Source: Antedon mediterranea
Taxonomy: Eukaryota; Echinodermata; Crinoidea; Comatulida; Antedonidae
Direction: 5' to 3'
Length of the DNA: 64,000 nucleotides
NCBI RefSeq assembly: GCF_964355755.1
Contig: NC_092677.1
Coordinates: forward strand, 19,936,101-20,000,100
Shown here: piece by piece, positions 11,262-22,651 of the stretch
Layout of the letters: every line of letters begins with the position of its first letter
Numbering within the stretch: position 1 is the first letter of the stretch
Notes under the pieces: generated by a model
What the model saw: only the letters and a program-made list of their open reading frames with translations
Databases searched by the model: none
Told to the model about the DNA's origin: nothing
Program-made: the position numbers and the translations under genes

Positions 11262-11687
11262 CTGGATAAAAAGATACTGTAATCAAATTCTTTACAAATA
11301 TACAAAAATTAAATACAAATTAATTGTAAGCCTATCAGGCCTACACGTGTGATAAAAGACAATGTAGGTCTACACGTTTTGCCGCGTGTATTATAGGCCT
11401 ATTAGGTTTGGGTTAAATAAGTTGATTGTGGTTACTGTAGGCCTACGTGTTTTAAAAAATAATCAGACCGTAAATAACAAAATTTATGTTTAAAAAAATG
11501 TAAAAAAAAAATTGTATTAATTTAACTTTTGCTATTTTAATAGTAAAAGTTAAATTAATAACATTTCTTGTCCCATTTAAAAATGTTATAAATAAAAAGT
11601 CCGATAGGTAACGTATAGAATATTTTAACATAACACATATTCCCATGAGTTATTTGATGCCTTGTTAGAATGGTAAACGAAAATCAC

Positions 11688-11956
11688 TTGCCTTTGCTAT
11701 CTTGCCTCGGACATCTATGTCACACACACTATTAACGTCCGAAAATCCATTTGACTTTAACCCACACATTAGCTTGAAAAGCTTTGGTTGCGAAGTTGGT
11801 AAGCCCGGACCTCCATGCAATAGACTCCATGCAACGAAACTACCAGCCCTAGCATATTTGCGTTGCTCTAATAGCTCTATGTTATGGGTAAAATTTTGTT
11901 TCCCCACTTCTCCTTCCAGCACTCCCAACTGTTCGCAAACTGCTTTCATTAGTAGT
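11688..11956 (-). CDS. HECT-like gene exon 6
   Basis: It encodes LLMKAVCEQLGVLEGEVG ... RAGSFVAWSLLHGGPGLPTS ... DIDVRGKIAKA. GxxVAWSLLHGGPGxP is the characteristic N-lobe motif of these HECT-like proteins. The acceptor is tatag. The donor that keeps frame with exon 7 is gtgatt; a GC donor (gcaagt) four bases upstream gives the wrong phase. Confidence 0.8.
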
Positions 11957-13289
11957 CTATATAAATCAAAGTGCACAATAAGAATTATCAGAAAAGCGCA
12001 ACCAGTATACATTGTTTAAAATAAATATTGCTCAAAATGTTACTGTAACAATAAAATACACACATACATACATACGTGCGTATACACTGGGCATACGAAA
12101 CCAAAGATACAAAAAAATACAAAAAGTAACCAACAACGTCCAAACCAAAAAGTATGAGGGATACGCCTTTGTCATTAACTAGATTTTTTGTCTACAATTG
12201 CATTCCGGCCAGTACCCCAGCCAAGTGCGAAGGCTTGTTTCGCACGGTTCAACATCCGTCAGGGGGTATCTGGAACCCGCCGTATCTGGAACCCGCCCCC
12301 GCCTGTTACGCCACTGTATATAGTGTTAATTATAGGGAGTTTTATAAAAAAAATTATACAAATAGCACTATAGTACATTGCAAGAATAATCACCAAGTAC
12401 TAACAATATAAGACAATGTTTAGTTGAGCATGCACATAGATATCAGTAATGTGTCCAATACAGGTCCAAACCTGAACATTTCTCTTGTAGACAGGTTCCA
12501 TTTCTCAAAAAACGGCCTAGAAAACGAATCAAGAAGCATTTTTGGGTAGAAGCTGGGATCCACTTGATTTAGGATATTTCGACCTCGCTGATTACGAATA
12601 TGGCGGATCCCAAGCGAAATTCGGCAATCTAAGCCCTTAATTTGCATAATTAAAAATGGCGGCCATTTTTTATAATTAACCTATATCTCGAGAACCACTA
12701 GTCACAGATAATTAATTTTGGTGTCAAAATGTTTTAAATATATGTTTTTATATTCACTTTAATGACACATTTTCTCAAAAAATGGATGCAAGTCTTATTT
12801 CTGACATTTTGACCTTTGAACTTGATTTTTCGTATCTCAGTAACCAATAATCGGAGAGACACGAAATAGGGCTCAAACTGTTCAGAAACTATACATTCTT
12901 ATTTATTATAATGAAATGTTTTTACAAAAAATGGCCGATTCTACAACTATTGACCTTTGAACTATTAGTCAAATATAATAATATAAAAATAATATAACTT
13001 TGAAAATTGTGGTCTTATGAATTTTTTTTTCTTTTTAAATTGTTTAAAACATGTGTGTTTCTATCCAGTCTAATGGCATATTTTGTACAAGAATGGCCGA
13101 TAGTATGGTTATTGACCTTTTAACTACAGCATAGGCCATTGTATACTAAATATAATATAATTTCATAACTATGAAATTATTTATACACAATAATAATTAG
13201 TAAAATTATAAAATTCACTGCCATCAAATATGATGTGTTATGATTTATATAGATTAAAAAAAAAATTTGAATACGCAAGTTACATTTGT

Positions 13290-13672
13290 TGAAATTTGAA
13301 ATTACCTGCCATCAATATGATGGAGTATGATTATAGATTTTCTAAAATGTGAACATGTCAGCTACATTTGGAAATTACCTGCCATCAATATGATGGATTA
13401 TGATTATAGATTTAAAAAAGAATTTGAACACGTAAGCTACATTTGAAAATTACCTGCCATCAATATAATGGATTATGATTATAGATTTAAAAAAGAATTT
13501 GAACACGTCAGCTACATTTGGAAATTACCTGCCATCAATATGATGGATTATGAAAAATAATTTGAACACGTAAGCTACATTTGAAAATTACCTGCCATCA
13601 ATATGATGGATTATGATTGTATAGATTTAAAAGAAAATGTGAACACGTAAGCTACATTTGGAATGAACATGT
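13290..13672. repeat. 75 bp satellite, left arm
   Basis: About five units of roughly 75 bp share ATTACCTGCCATCAATATGA, a GATTATGATTATAGATTT core and GAACACGTAAGCTACATTTG. It is the inverted partner of the array at 15175-15690. Confidence 0.8.
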
Positions 13673-13680
13673 TAAGGGCA

Positions 13681-14760
13681 TCAGTTAAGATCATTCATGC
13701 AAAGGTTTCCGTCATCTTTAGCGTTGTTACAGCGGCATAAAGCTGTACATGGTAGTTTTGACTTCTTGCACCTACATCTATTGGTTATGCATCGTGTCTT
13801 GCATCCACAATAAATCATCTCTAACGAAGCAGTAGGAATAGCTTCATTTTTCAGAAGCACTGGTTGAAGTTTACCATTAGATAGCTCCCAACCAAAATAT
13901 GTTGGTGATGGCAAGTGCTGGATTGGCGATACAGCTTTTTTCCATACGAGTGCTTGGAAGTGTGCTCTTTTTATATGTTGGTGCACGGCATCGCTTGTGG
14001 AGGTAATGCCTCTGGTTTTTTTTGGTTAAAAGCCTAACTTCATTGGTACTTTTAACTTGACCAACACCGTAAACGTAGCAAATGAATCTTTCCGATTTCA
14101 TAATAACTTGGTCACTGATAGGTTTTCTCCCAGGTCTTTAATTTGTTCATACTTTATTTTTAATACTTCCCATGCCGATGCCTTTGAGTGACCACTTAGA
14201 TATGAGCAGTGAAGATTTAAATTACTGTATGTATGTATTAATGTAATTTAACTCTTCCCTGGATATGAGTAGTATCGCATCCACTAATAGTGTGGAATGG
14301 AATCAGTGCTTTTGTAGAACCCTCGGGCAAGGCTTGAAAAATGTCTTTTATAGATACTTTCTTTTTTTGGATGTCCCTGTCATCATCCATTTGGATACCA
14401 TGCTTTGGTAGTGAGACACTAGAATCACTAGTACGTCTGTATCCCTAGAAGCAACTACAACTGTGTCGTATCGGACATTGGCAGCATGACAAGTCTCGTG
14501 TCCGATTCTTCATGGTCTGCGACCAGAGACAACGTATTCGTGTAGACTTTTGATGATTTAACAACTGATTCTTTCATAAATCCACCAGCTGTGACAATTT
14601 CTTTGTCTATAGGAGCTTGACGAATCAACTCCTATGATAGAAATCGTGTCAGATCTGCATTATTATCTTGTAATGCCAAAAAGTTTGACCAGCAATTTGG
14701 CAGCGGTATTTCACCACTTTCTATAATTCGACGAATTGGTCTCTGTGTTTTGGTTCATCT
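13681..14760 (-). pseudogene. Broken TE-associated protein with Cys-rich C-terminus
   Basis: The minus strand across the core and left arm encodes, with several frame breaks and stops, pieces of a large multi-copy invertebrate protein of unknown function. In order: SGEIPLPNCWSNFLALQ, LVADHEESDTRLVMLP, an ISGCDTT piece, FICYVYGVGQVKS, HQHIKRAHFQALVWKKA, LPSPTYFGWELSNGKLQPV, and a Cys cluster (CGCKTRCITNRCRCKKSKLP, then CTALCRC). I recall the HEEADTR/GCDTT and Cys-cluster pattern from proteins scattered in cnidarian and other animal genomes, but do not know their role. The right arm holds a second, more decayed copy of the C-terminal part (14791-15150, plus strand). Confidence 0.6.
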
Positions 14761-15174
14761 TTGTCTGGTGGTGTCCTTTATCGACAGTTTTAAGTTAGGC
14801 ATGCCATGTTTAAAAAAAACCAGAGCCATTACCTCCAACAAGCGATGCAGTGCACCAGCATATAAAAAGAGAACACTTCCAAGCACTCGTATTGAAAAAA
14901 GCTGTATCGCCAATCCAGCATTTGCCATCACCAACAGATTTTGGGTGGGAGCTATCTAATGGTAAACTTCAACCAGTGCTTCTGAAAAAATGAAGCTATT
15001 CCTACTGCTTCGTTTTAGATGATTTATTGTGGATGCAAGACACGATGCATAACCATATAGATGTAGGTGCAAAAAGTCAAAACTACCATGTACAGCTTTA
15101 TGCTACTGTAACAACGCTACAGATGACGACGGAAACCTTAGCATGGGATGATCAAAACTGATGCCCTTAACATG

Positions 15175-15690
15175 TTCATTCCAAATGTAGCTTAGGTGTT
15201 CACTTTTCTTTCAAACCTATAGGCCTACAATCATAATCCATCATATTGATGGCAGGTAATTTCCAAATTTCCAAATGTAGCTGACGTGTTCAAATTGTTT
15301 TTTAATTCTATAATCATAATCAATCATATTGATGGCAGGTACTATACAATCATAATCCATCATATTGATGGCATTTAATTTCCAAATTTCCAAATGTAGC
15401 TGACGTGTTCAAATTCTTTTTAAAATCTATACTCATAATCCATCATATTGATGGCAGGTAATTTTCAAATGTAGCTTATGTGTTCAATTTCTTTTTTAAA
15501 TCTATAATCATAATCCATCATATTGATGGCAGGTAATTTCCAAATGTAGCTGACATGTTCACATTTAAAAAAATCTATAATCATACTCCATTATATTGAT
15601 GGCAGGTAATTTCAAATTTCAACAAATGTAACTTGCGTGTTCAATTTTTTTTTTATCTATATAAATCATAACACATCATATTTGATGGCA
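15175..15690. repeat. 75 bp satellite, right arm
   Basis: About six units of the same roughly 75 bp repeat, in opposite orientation to the left arm (CATATTGATGGCAGGTAATT, then CAAATGTAGCTGACGTGTTC). The arms differ in unit number, so the arrays changed after the inverted arrangement arose. Confidence 0.8.
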
Positions 15691-16396
15691 GTGAATTTTA
15701 TAATTTTACTAATTATTATTGTGTATAAATAATTTCATAGTTATGCAATTATATTATATTCAGTATACAGTAGGCCTATGCTGTAGTTTAAAGGTCAATA
15801 ACCATACTATCGGCCATTCTTGTACAAAATGTGCCATTAGACTGGATAGAAACACACATGTTTTAAACAATTTAAAAAGAAAAAAAAATTCATAAGACCA
15901 CAATTTTCAAAGTTATATTATTATTATATTATTATATTTGACTAATAGTTCAAAGGTCAATAGTTGTAGAATTGGCCATTTTTTGTAAAAACATTTCATT
16001 ATAATAAATAAGAATGTATAGTTTCTGAACAATTTGAGCCCTATTTCGTGTCTCTCCGATTATTGGTTACTGAGATACGATAAATCAAGGTCAAAGGTCA
16101 AAATGTCAGAAAAAAGATTTGCATCCATTTTTTGAGAAAATGTGTCATTAAAGTGAATATAAAAACATATATTTAAAACATTTTGACACCAAAATTAATT
16201 ATCTGTGACTGGTGGTTCTCGAGATATAGGGTAATTATAAAAAATGGCCGCCATTTTTAATTATGCAAATTAAGGGCTTAGATGGCCGAATTTCGCTTGG
16301 GATCCGCCATATTCGTAATCAGCGAGGTCGAAATATCCTAAATCAAGTGGATCCCAGCTTCTACCCAAAAATGCTTCTTACATCATATTTCAGAGG

Positions 16397-16624
16397 AAAT
16401 AGAACTTGTCTATTGTAGGTCCTCCGGTATCCATAGCTTCTTCTCCAACAAATTCGCATTGTACCTTTTTTCGGCAGTTAAAACCATCTTGCCCGTACGC
16501 GTATAGGATCGAACGTAAAAACCGTTTTCTGTGGCAAATAACCTTCTGATATTCATCAACTTGATGATGTCTCTGGTAATTGGCGAGGATGTCCTTAATT
16601 GTTATATCTACTTGATCTTCGCAC
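16397..16624 (-). CDS. HECT-like gene exon 5 (start of HECT domain)
   Basis: After the acceptor ttttag it encodes CEDQVDITIKDILANYQRHH ... RKRFLRSILYAYG ... VQCEFVGEEAMDTGGPTIDK and FYF. The GE-x-DTGGP segment is the family's entry to the HECT N-lobe. Homology ends at about 16397 without a GT donor, and an in-frame TGA follows at 16390-16392. A donor-like gtaaga in the right phase lies just past the stop, at about 16376. Confidence 0.7.
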
Positions 16625-16939
16625 CTAAAATGATATTATCAACCGTTAGTGTTGACGATAAATCATTAATGTCTTATTTGAACTGTTAAAACCATTTGGT
16701 GGGGGTAGGGTTTTGTTACCAGATAAGTTACCATCATTCACAAATTAATCAGTCGAGTCTCGTACGTAGGTGTAGTATAATGACTACAACATTCAGCCAA
16801 TTTAGGGTTTAACAGGGGGTGGGGTGGTGGAAGGTGGTGGGGGGGGGGGGGGGGGGGTTGTTCGGACACAAAACCGAACCATGAACCCCCTTGGCTACAG
16901 GCCTGTTTAAGCGTCTCCTGAAACATTTGGTACACAAAC

Positions 16940-17056
16940 CTTGTTTCCTGGGATTCCACTAAACTATTTTTAATAGCTTGTTGTAGTTGTAAGTCTTCTT
17001 CATCGTCTGTATCGTCAGAGTCTGAACATAAATTCACATATGATGTATATGCTGAC
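16940..17056 (-). CDS. HECT-like gene exon 4 (ubiquitin-interacting motif)
   Basis: It encodes an acidic run (SDSDDTDDEED) leading into LQLQQAIKNSLVES, which fits the UIM pattern of acidic residues, Ala, and Ser two turns apart. The donor chosen is gtttgt so that the frame joins exon 5. Reading on past it runs into a polyG tract, so the longer ORF is not coding. Confidence 0.65.
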
Positions 17057-17229
17057 CTGTAAACAAAAATAAAATTAAAATTAAAAATCCTTAAAAGAAA
17101 GTTTATATGCATAACAGAATACTTCTCATACAAACGATCACGGGTAATGTTCGGAAAATTTTAATCGTTGTTCGTCAATCACACCTTACACAGCATTGTG
17201 GCATATTTCGAATAATAAGTTTAACTCAC

Positions 17230-17318
17230 TCATTTTTCGATTGAGTGGATGTTGAAGGCATATGCGATTGACTTGTCGAGGCTAAATTCATCATTGAGTC
17301 AGTAGGTCTATCAGGTAC
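17230..17318 (-). CDS. HECT-like gene exon 3
   Basis: It encodes a short Ser/Thr-rich linker (VPDRPTDSMMNLASTSQSHM, then PSTSTQSKN). Acceptor ttacag phase 0; donor gtgagt phase 2. It is supported by splice signals and frame rather than by conserved residues. Confidence 0.6.
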
Positions 17319-17550
17319 CTGTAAATGGAGCAATTCATTATAATGCTGGAGTTTACTTTATGAATATTGTATTATAAGTGCACGATGAGTTATTTCACCT
17401 TTCTGAACAAGGTTATTTACTACCAGAAAAGATGGACTCGGTCTTCTGTTAATTAACAAAAATGAATCACACTAGTATATCATTGAGTTGTACCACAATT
17501 ATACAATGTATAACTTACGGGTTCCAATTACAATTTTAAATATTACCTAC

Positions 17551-18257
17551 CTTAAACGATACGGTTGGTGTGTCGGGCTGTACAAGTGGGCGTGTTGGAT
17601 GGTCTATTTCTACCAACGGTACATCATTATCCCCGTCGTCGTCATCAGATGACTCGCCACTTCTCTTTCGTTTTACGGCTTCATCTTTTCTGCCAACTGG
17701 AGTGGTTTGAAGGTAGAACCTTAGAACTGCCATTTTGCATTCAGCATACAGCTCCCCAACGCTCATGTCTTTTTTCAAGGGATGTTGTCGAAAATCACAT
17801 AGCTTGCAGTTGAATTCGCTTAGCTTTCCTTTAAATGACAGTCCATCCTTAAAAAACAAGTTAGTGGCAATTTCTAACAGTTCATTATAATTTGTGGACT
17901 TTGGCACTATTAGCTGTCTTGTTCCTCCTCCTTTTTGTTTGCGAACTTGTTTGAAGCATTTTGATTCAGCGTCGTAGTCCAACCACCCTATATCGATTTT
18001 CCGATTTGTTTTTTGGGCATTTTTGTTCCCTAACAGCGTGCTTGAGCGCGTATCCCAAAGATTTCCGTCCTCTTCCACGTCCTCTTCATCGTCCCTTCTC
18101 TTGTTCAATTTTTGTTTGAGTTTTTGTAGAACTGTTTCTTTTTTACTTTGCGTCTTTTGTCTTTGCAAAATTCGCGTACAGCAATTCTGTCCCCAAGGAG
18201 AGGAATAAATTTCGAAAGGTCTTCGTCAGTCATGGCTACTATAACTACTGAATCAAT
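17551..18257 (-). CDS. HECT-like gene exon 2 (frame break)
   Basis: The 707 nt open after the acceptor tttgcag with IDSVVIVAMTDEDLSKFIPL and close with TPTVSFK before gtaggt. The first part reads to EFCKDK in one frame. The rest (KKETVLQKLKQKLNKRR ... IGWLDYD ... GGGTRQLIVPKS ... VGELYAECKMAVLRFYL) is in the next frame. The two are joined only by adding one base in the A-rich stretch near 18140-18172. 707 is one short of a multiple of three, as expected for a single-base deletion. Confidence 0.8.
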
Positions 18258-18835
18258 CTGCAAAAACAAAAGTTGATTAACATCATGCATTACCGGTACA
18301 TAGTCACATTAAGGGGTCGAGTGAACGTTTCAATATATTTGATTAGGCATACCAATGATTGATCTAAACATTAAACCTTTTAAAATGTGTGCGTACTGTG
18401 TAAAACATCGTGGCATGCAAGCGACCCGTATGTGCTACGTTAAATTATGAATTAACAGATTAGGATAAATCATGTATATGTACATATATCAATGTATAAT
18501 ATGTACATAAAATTATATCAATTTTAATATTGATTAGACAAACACTACAACTATAAGGGAAACAGTTTAGAAAACTTCAATATTTGGGAAAATTACAGAT
18601 TTCACAGTACAAACCCCCTTTTTACGCCGCTTATTAGGGGGTTCACAAAAACCCTAAACATTCCCCCTCTCCCTGGATTCGCAACTAGGCGTCAACCTCA
18701 TACAACAAAGATGCAGAATAGGACTATAGGCCTATATTAATCTTATAGAGGATACAATATTTAATGACAAATATAATTACAGTATAATATTTAGTATTCC
18801 CATGATTTAAGCATCATAGACATTGTTTTTTTTAC

Positions 18836-18910
18836 CTTTTCATCCCTCATTCTCTGTATGTACTCCTCTTCAATTCCTCGTTCCTCCATGTATTCATATA
18901 ACTTATCCAT
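18836..18910 (-). CDS. HECT-like gene exon 1 (start codon)
   Basis: The 25 codons run from ATG at 18910 (context GCGATGG) through MDKLYEYMEERGIEEEYIQR to DEK, then the donor gtaaaa. Relatives begin with a similar helix followed by the D(E)K-ID boundary, which is where exon 2 continues. Confidence 0.65.
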
Positions 18911-19364
18911 CGCCGTATCTTTCGTGAATTTAATGTAGGGCCTATGGTTTTATTCCCCAGTAGAGCTTCTTGTACCGCCAACCGAATTAAGCCCTGATGA
19001 TTGCACAAACAGACTTTGGTAAGCGAATGGCTACTTTTTTGCGTAAAAGTTGGAGGCTTCCCCACTATATTATCATGGGGTAATTCAAGTGTATAGCTAT
19101 AGCGACTTTAGCCTAGTATAAAAGTACAGTTATTGGTTAGTAATATAACATTAATGTATTCTATTTTTTAAAAACTTATTAAGATTAAATTAAGGTATGA
19201 TTAAGTGTTAATGTTAATAGCTATCCGTAATGTGTGTACTCTCCAGTAAAAAAACGGAATACACAGGGATGTGCCCTCGCTATTGAAATTTACTGGGTGC
19301 TCAAAACAGAGACCTCGAAAACAAAGATCAGAAACACGAGACCCATGGGTCTCTGTTTTGGAGA

Positions 19365-19540
19365 TTTTAAAACCAGAGACCCCCCACCCCCACCAAAAAA
19401 AAAACTTCTCGATATTACATTATTTAAGGGGTATCTGTTTTCCAGAAAATTTCGAAAACAATCGAGAAAATCTCGAAAACAGATACCCCCCTATATAACG
19501 TAATATCAAGAAGTTTTAGTGGGGGTCTCTGTTTTCGAGA
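19365..19540. repeat. Imperfect hairpin repeat (GTCTCTGTTTT)
   Basis: The left arm (aaaaCCAGAGACCCCC, then AACTTCTCGATATTAC and GGGGTATCTGTTTT) is mirrored by the right arm (AAAACAGATACCCCC, GTAATATCAAGAAGTTTT, GGGGGTCTCTGTTTT). The arms are about 65-70 bases. Just upstream is the perfect 16-base palindrome GAGACCCATGGGTCTC (19339-19354). It resembles a small foldback MITE, about 430 bases upstream of the HECT start codon. Confidence 0.65.
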
Positions 19541-20346
19541 CACCCGGAATTTACCATAACACTTGATTGTTTTTGCAATTAAATTCACGTTTTGTTTTAT
19601 ATGTATTGTTTCCCAATTACTTATACTTCTAACAGTTATGAAATGACACTGTCAAATGTAGCAAATCTGTCAAATAAAAACTTGATTTCCGACGAGATAA
19701 CACACATTTACGTGATGCGATGTATGAAATAATATGAAGCTTTCATGCCTAGTTATTTATAATCCGACAATTATTAGTGGAGATAATTTTAAAAACCGTT
19801 TAAAAACAGTGATTTTAAACAAGGTCGCGTTTCGGGATGCACAACGCGCGTGTCGCTTATTTACGGAATACAATTGATATGTGCCCCATTTGCACTCATT
19901 TAATATCCTTCATTGAAATGGGACATACCGTAACTTACATAAGGTTTCGATACTATAACTAACTAACTAAGTTTTATTATGATAAAAGAAATATAGGCCT
20001 AACTTAATATCGGTATGCACGCACATGGTTGACGTTGAGTTGTGCTAAATTACGAATAATATTATAGTATTGGAATTGATATTATCGAATGAAATTATTA
20101 AGACTAATTCATTTAAATACGTAAAATTAATCAAAGTAATATTTATTTTGAAGGATAAATATGTATACATATATTCTTTCTATTAAAGTTAATGTTAAAA
20201 CTGGTCATACAGTTATTAATTGCTGACTATTTGCCATAGTCCTACAGCGAAGCCTAAAACTTTAAACATTCAACTAAAATAATATGTTAATTCATTTTCG
20301 ATGATTGAGTTGAGTTCAACAAAAACAAAAGATAAAACGTACTTAC

Positions 20347-20460
20347 TGAAATATAAAATATGCTGGAATTTCACTGGAACCGTAGGATAAAACAAACTAT
20401 TTATTTTGTAAGTTTGTATGAAGCAGCAATGGTGATGGAAATTAATCTTACGTATTTATA
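20347..20460 (-). promoter_or_regulatory. Possible TATA box and non-coding first exon of the HECT-like gene
   Basis: On the minus strand, TATAAATA lies at 20460-20453. Beyond it a strong donor (gtaagt, intron from 20346) follows about 80 bases after the expected start site, with no ORF between. A non-coding first exon spliced to a site upstream of the ATG at 18910 (for example after tcag near 18980) would fit. Confidence 0.3.
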
Positions 20461-22040
20461 GTTTTAATAAGTAATTGCTTAACCAATCAAATTGTCGGAA
20501 AATGATGTAAACCTAACATCAATCAAATAAGACAGTGAATTGGTTTTTATCAACCCGGCACTTTTTTGGGCATGATTCATGGTTTCCCTTCCATTCCATA
20601 TTTACATTCCTCGTGGTTTATATCATGTCCCTTATATCCTTGTCTTCATTTTCCACATCCTCTAATCCATCATATGCCTATGTTTACATTCCAAAAAATG
20701 ACACTCATGGAATCACTCTAAACTTATGAGTTGATCACTTCTTGTAATGAAATAGATGCGATTTGTAATTATATAATAATAAAATAACATCAGTACGTAT
20801 ATTGTTCGTTTTACTATACTAAATCTTCAATTTTAAACTATTGTACAATTCTTGATTTAAACTGTTTTGTTTTTACTTAGATGGTCTGTGATTAGTTTTT
20901 TTTGTGTTTAAACTACACCGTACTTTATCATCTAGGAGCGTATCCGGTGGGTTGGGTGGGGGGGGGGGGGATGCTGTCGTTCCCCCTTCTTTTTTCAATA
21001 AAACAAATTGAAATTGAAATTGAAATTGAAACGGTCGGCGAATCAAAATTTCACAAACTCACATTAAGGTTGACACCCCCACCCCTCTTTATATTCATTG
21101 TTGGCTAATCTATCATCCCTTGTCATTAATTTAGAATGTTTACACTCTTATGTTTGACAATAAGGTTGAAAGTTAAGAAAGTATTGTCATATTGATTCGA
21201 ATATCAATACAGTATCAAGGGCGGGTCTACTACCTTGTCATCTGCCATTTGGCAAGTCCATGAGGGGGCGGGTCAAAGAATTTAAAATAGAAGGGGAGAG
21301 GGAGCAGAGGTAATGTTTCTCAATATGACATGTTCATTTCAACTGAGAAGCAAACAAAAAAGAGGAAGGTAAAATTTCCCGGCTATAAGATTTCAATTTC
21401 CAACAACATTTGTCATTTGGCGTCTCGGACGTAAATTGAATCCGCCCCTGAGTATTGTACGTTTTGTATACCATTTGTTTGAAAAAAGAATCCGTGTACT
21501 ATAGTAGGCCTACAGGAATTTTTTTGAAAATGGCCAAAATATCACCTTTTTACAAATACAATTATTATGCGATAATATTGCCATATGCGTATATTGTGTT
21601 ATCAACATGTTATAGAGCTATAGTTGCATTCCTCTATAATATTTTTAAATAACTGGTGCAAGACATAATCTGTCAGTCCATGGCAGTATTTTAAATATTA
21701 AATGTATCATATTATTTTCATTGACAGAATATCGTAATCCCATAAACTCGTTATGATCGATGAAATCAACGGCTAAGCTGCAACGACTTGTTGCTATTGT
21801 AATGTATCAGAGTTATATACAATTCCAATATTTAACGTTACCACACACCAACTGAGTTCAAAAATTTGCCCCACAAAAGTCCAGTAAGAAACTGACCAGA
21901 TGTTTTTCATGAATACTACTAACCAATTAGCTCTCTAAAATAACAGTTTTAGAGAACTTTCCCATCGTAAAACAATTCAAGAATGACAGTTTTTAAGTAG
22001 AGAATTGACAACGATATCCATCATTGAGATATACAATTTT
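20461..22040. other. Gene-free stretch
   Basis: I see no gene. It holds a G-run (20957-20970), a short (AATTGA)n array at about 21006-21030, and at 21655-21780 a fragment of a dispersed repeat also seen at 38195-38760, without the MITE present there. Confidence 0.5.
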
Positions 22041-22651
22041 TCACGCTGCTGCTCTAGCCCGCTACGTCCCATTAGGACTACTCAATCAGAAGCTAAAGCA
22101 AGCAGCAGTTATAGTTCTAAGGACAGACAGTTTTGTGAAAATGGAAACTCCACTATAATTTATTGATTCCAGCTGCTACAGTAGACCCAAAAAACGTCTG
22201 GGAAAGAGTCTATTAGGACATGTCATGCTAAAATTACAAATCCCTAAGCATTTCTGGTATATTCACTGTCAGATATTCATTGAATTATTATCGAAACAGT
22301 CCATTAAAGTTTGTGTTTGTAATAGGATACTTCACAATTGAAATATCTAGGGTGATGAAGTGACCCCCAGATTTGACCTTAGCAATAAAATTAACTAAAG
22401 TGACAGAAATTGAGTATTCACTTCTGTAACAAAAAAATAATATTTATTCACATATAAAAAAAGAAAAGAAACACAAAAACCATTGTCTGACAGACAATTT
22501 AAGTATTTGTTGCTTTAAATTACATTTTTTTCAGGTAAAATAACTATTATGTGACAATAAAATGACACATTCAAAAACATTTGAAATAAAAAATATTTTT
22601 CAATATGCGAGCAGCGTTTTTTGTAAGAAATATTTCTTGTTCAAACTACTT
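22041..22651. repeat. 610 bp dispersed repeat, copy 1
   Basis: It is a near-identical inverted copy of 49557-50160, from CACGCTGCTGCTCTAGCCCG to TTTTGTAAGAAATATTTCTT. I see no ORF and no terminal inverted repeat, so the class is unknown. Confidence 0.8.

Larger units (their letters stand above)
12488..16412. mobile_element. 3.9 kb palindromic (foldback) element in HECT intron 5
   Basis: The arms 12488-14040 and 14791-16412 are inverted copies about 1.55-1.6 kb long, closely matching with small indels, around a unique core of about 750 bp. Matching arm features include ATGGCGGCCATTTTTxATAATT, the TATCTCGAGA motif, a 75 bp satellite and the Cys-rich coding end of the same protein. The outermost 17 bases on the right are also the 3' end of HECT exon 5. 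I see no target-site duplication. Confidence 0.8.
9775..18910 (-). pseudogene. HECT-type E3 ubiquitin ligase-like gene, 9 exons, damaged
   Basis: The predicted product, about 700 residues, resembles the multi-copy G2E3-like HECT proteins of fish and invertebrates. Exons in transcript order: 18910-18836, 18257-17551, 17318-17230, 17056-16940, 16624 to about 16397, 11956-11688, 11261-11114, 10671-10442, 10025-9775. The N-terminus is a helical module (MDKLYEYMEERG ... LSKFIPLLGDRIAVREFC), followed by a basic/acidic linker, a IGWLDYD/GGGTR module, an acidic ubiquitin-interacting motif (EEDLQLQQAIKNSLVES), and a HECT domain. The HECT domain starts at the GEEAMDTGGP motif and ends with the catalytic Cys in TASTCGLDLHLP and Phe at -4 (GFGKL). 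Damage: exon 2 has a one-base frame break, exon 5 has no clear donor, and a 3.9 kb palindrome occupies intron 5. Exons 6-9 are clean. It may be a recent pseudogene, or a live gene with one assembly error and altered splicing. Confidence 0.8.

Noticed and set aside
11689-11696. GC-AG donor (AAG|gcaagt) for HECT exon 6
   Set aside because: It matches the GC donor consensus but joins exon 7 in the wrong frame; gtgatt keeps frame.
16738-16939. Continuation of the minus-strand ORF past HECT exon 4 into a Pro-rich tail
   Set aside because: The Pro-rich part comes from a G-run on the plus strand, and the frame into exon 5 is only kept by splicing at gtttgt.
17565-18208. Plus-strand ORFs across HECT exon 2
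   Set aside because: They are shadows of the minus-strand coding exon.
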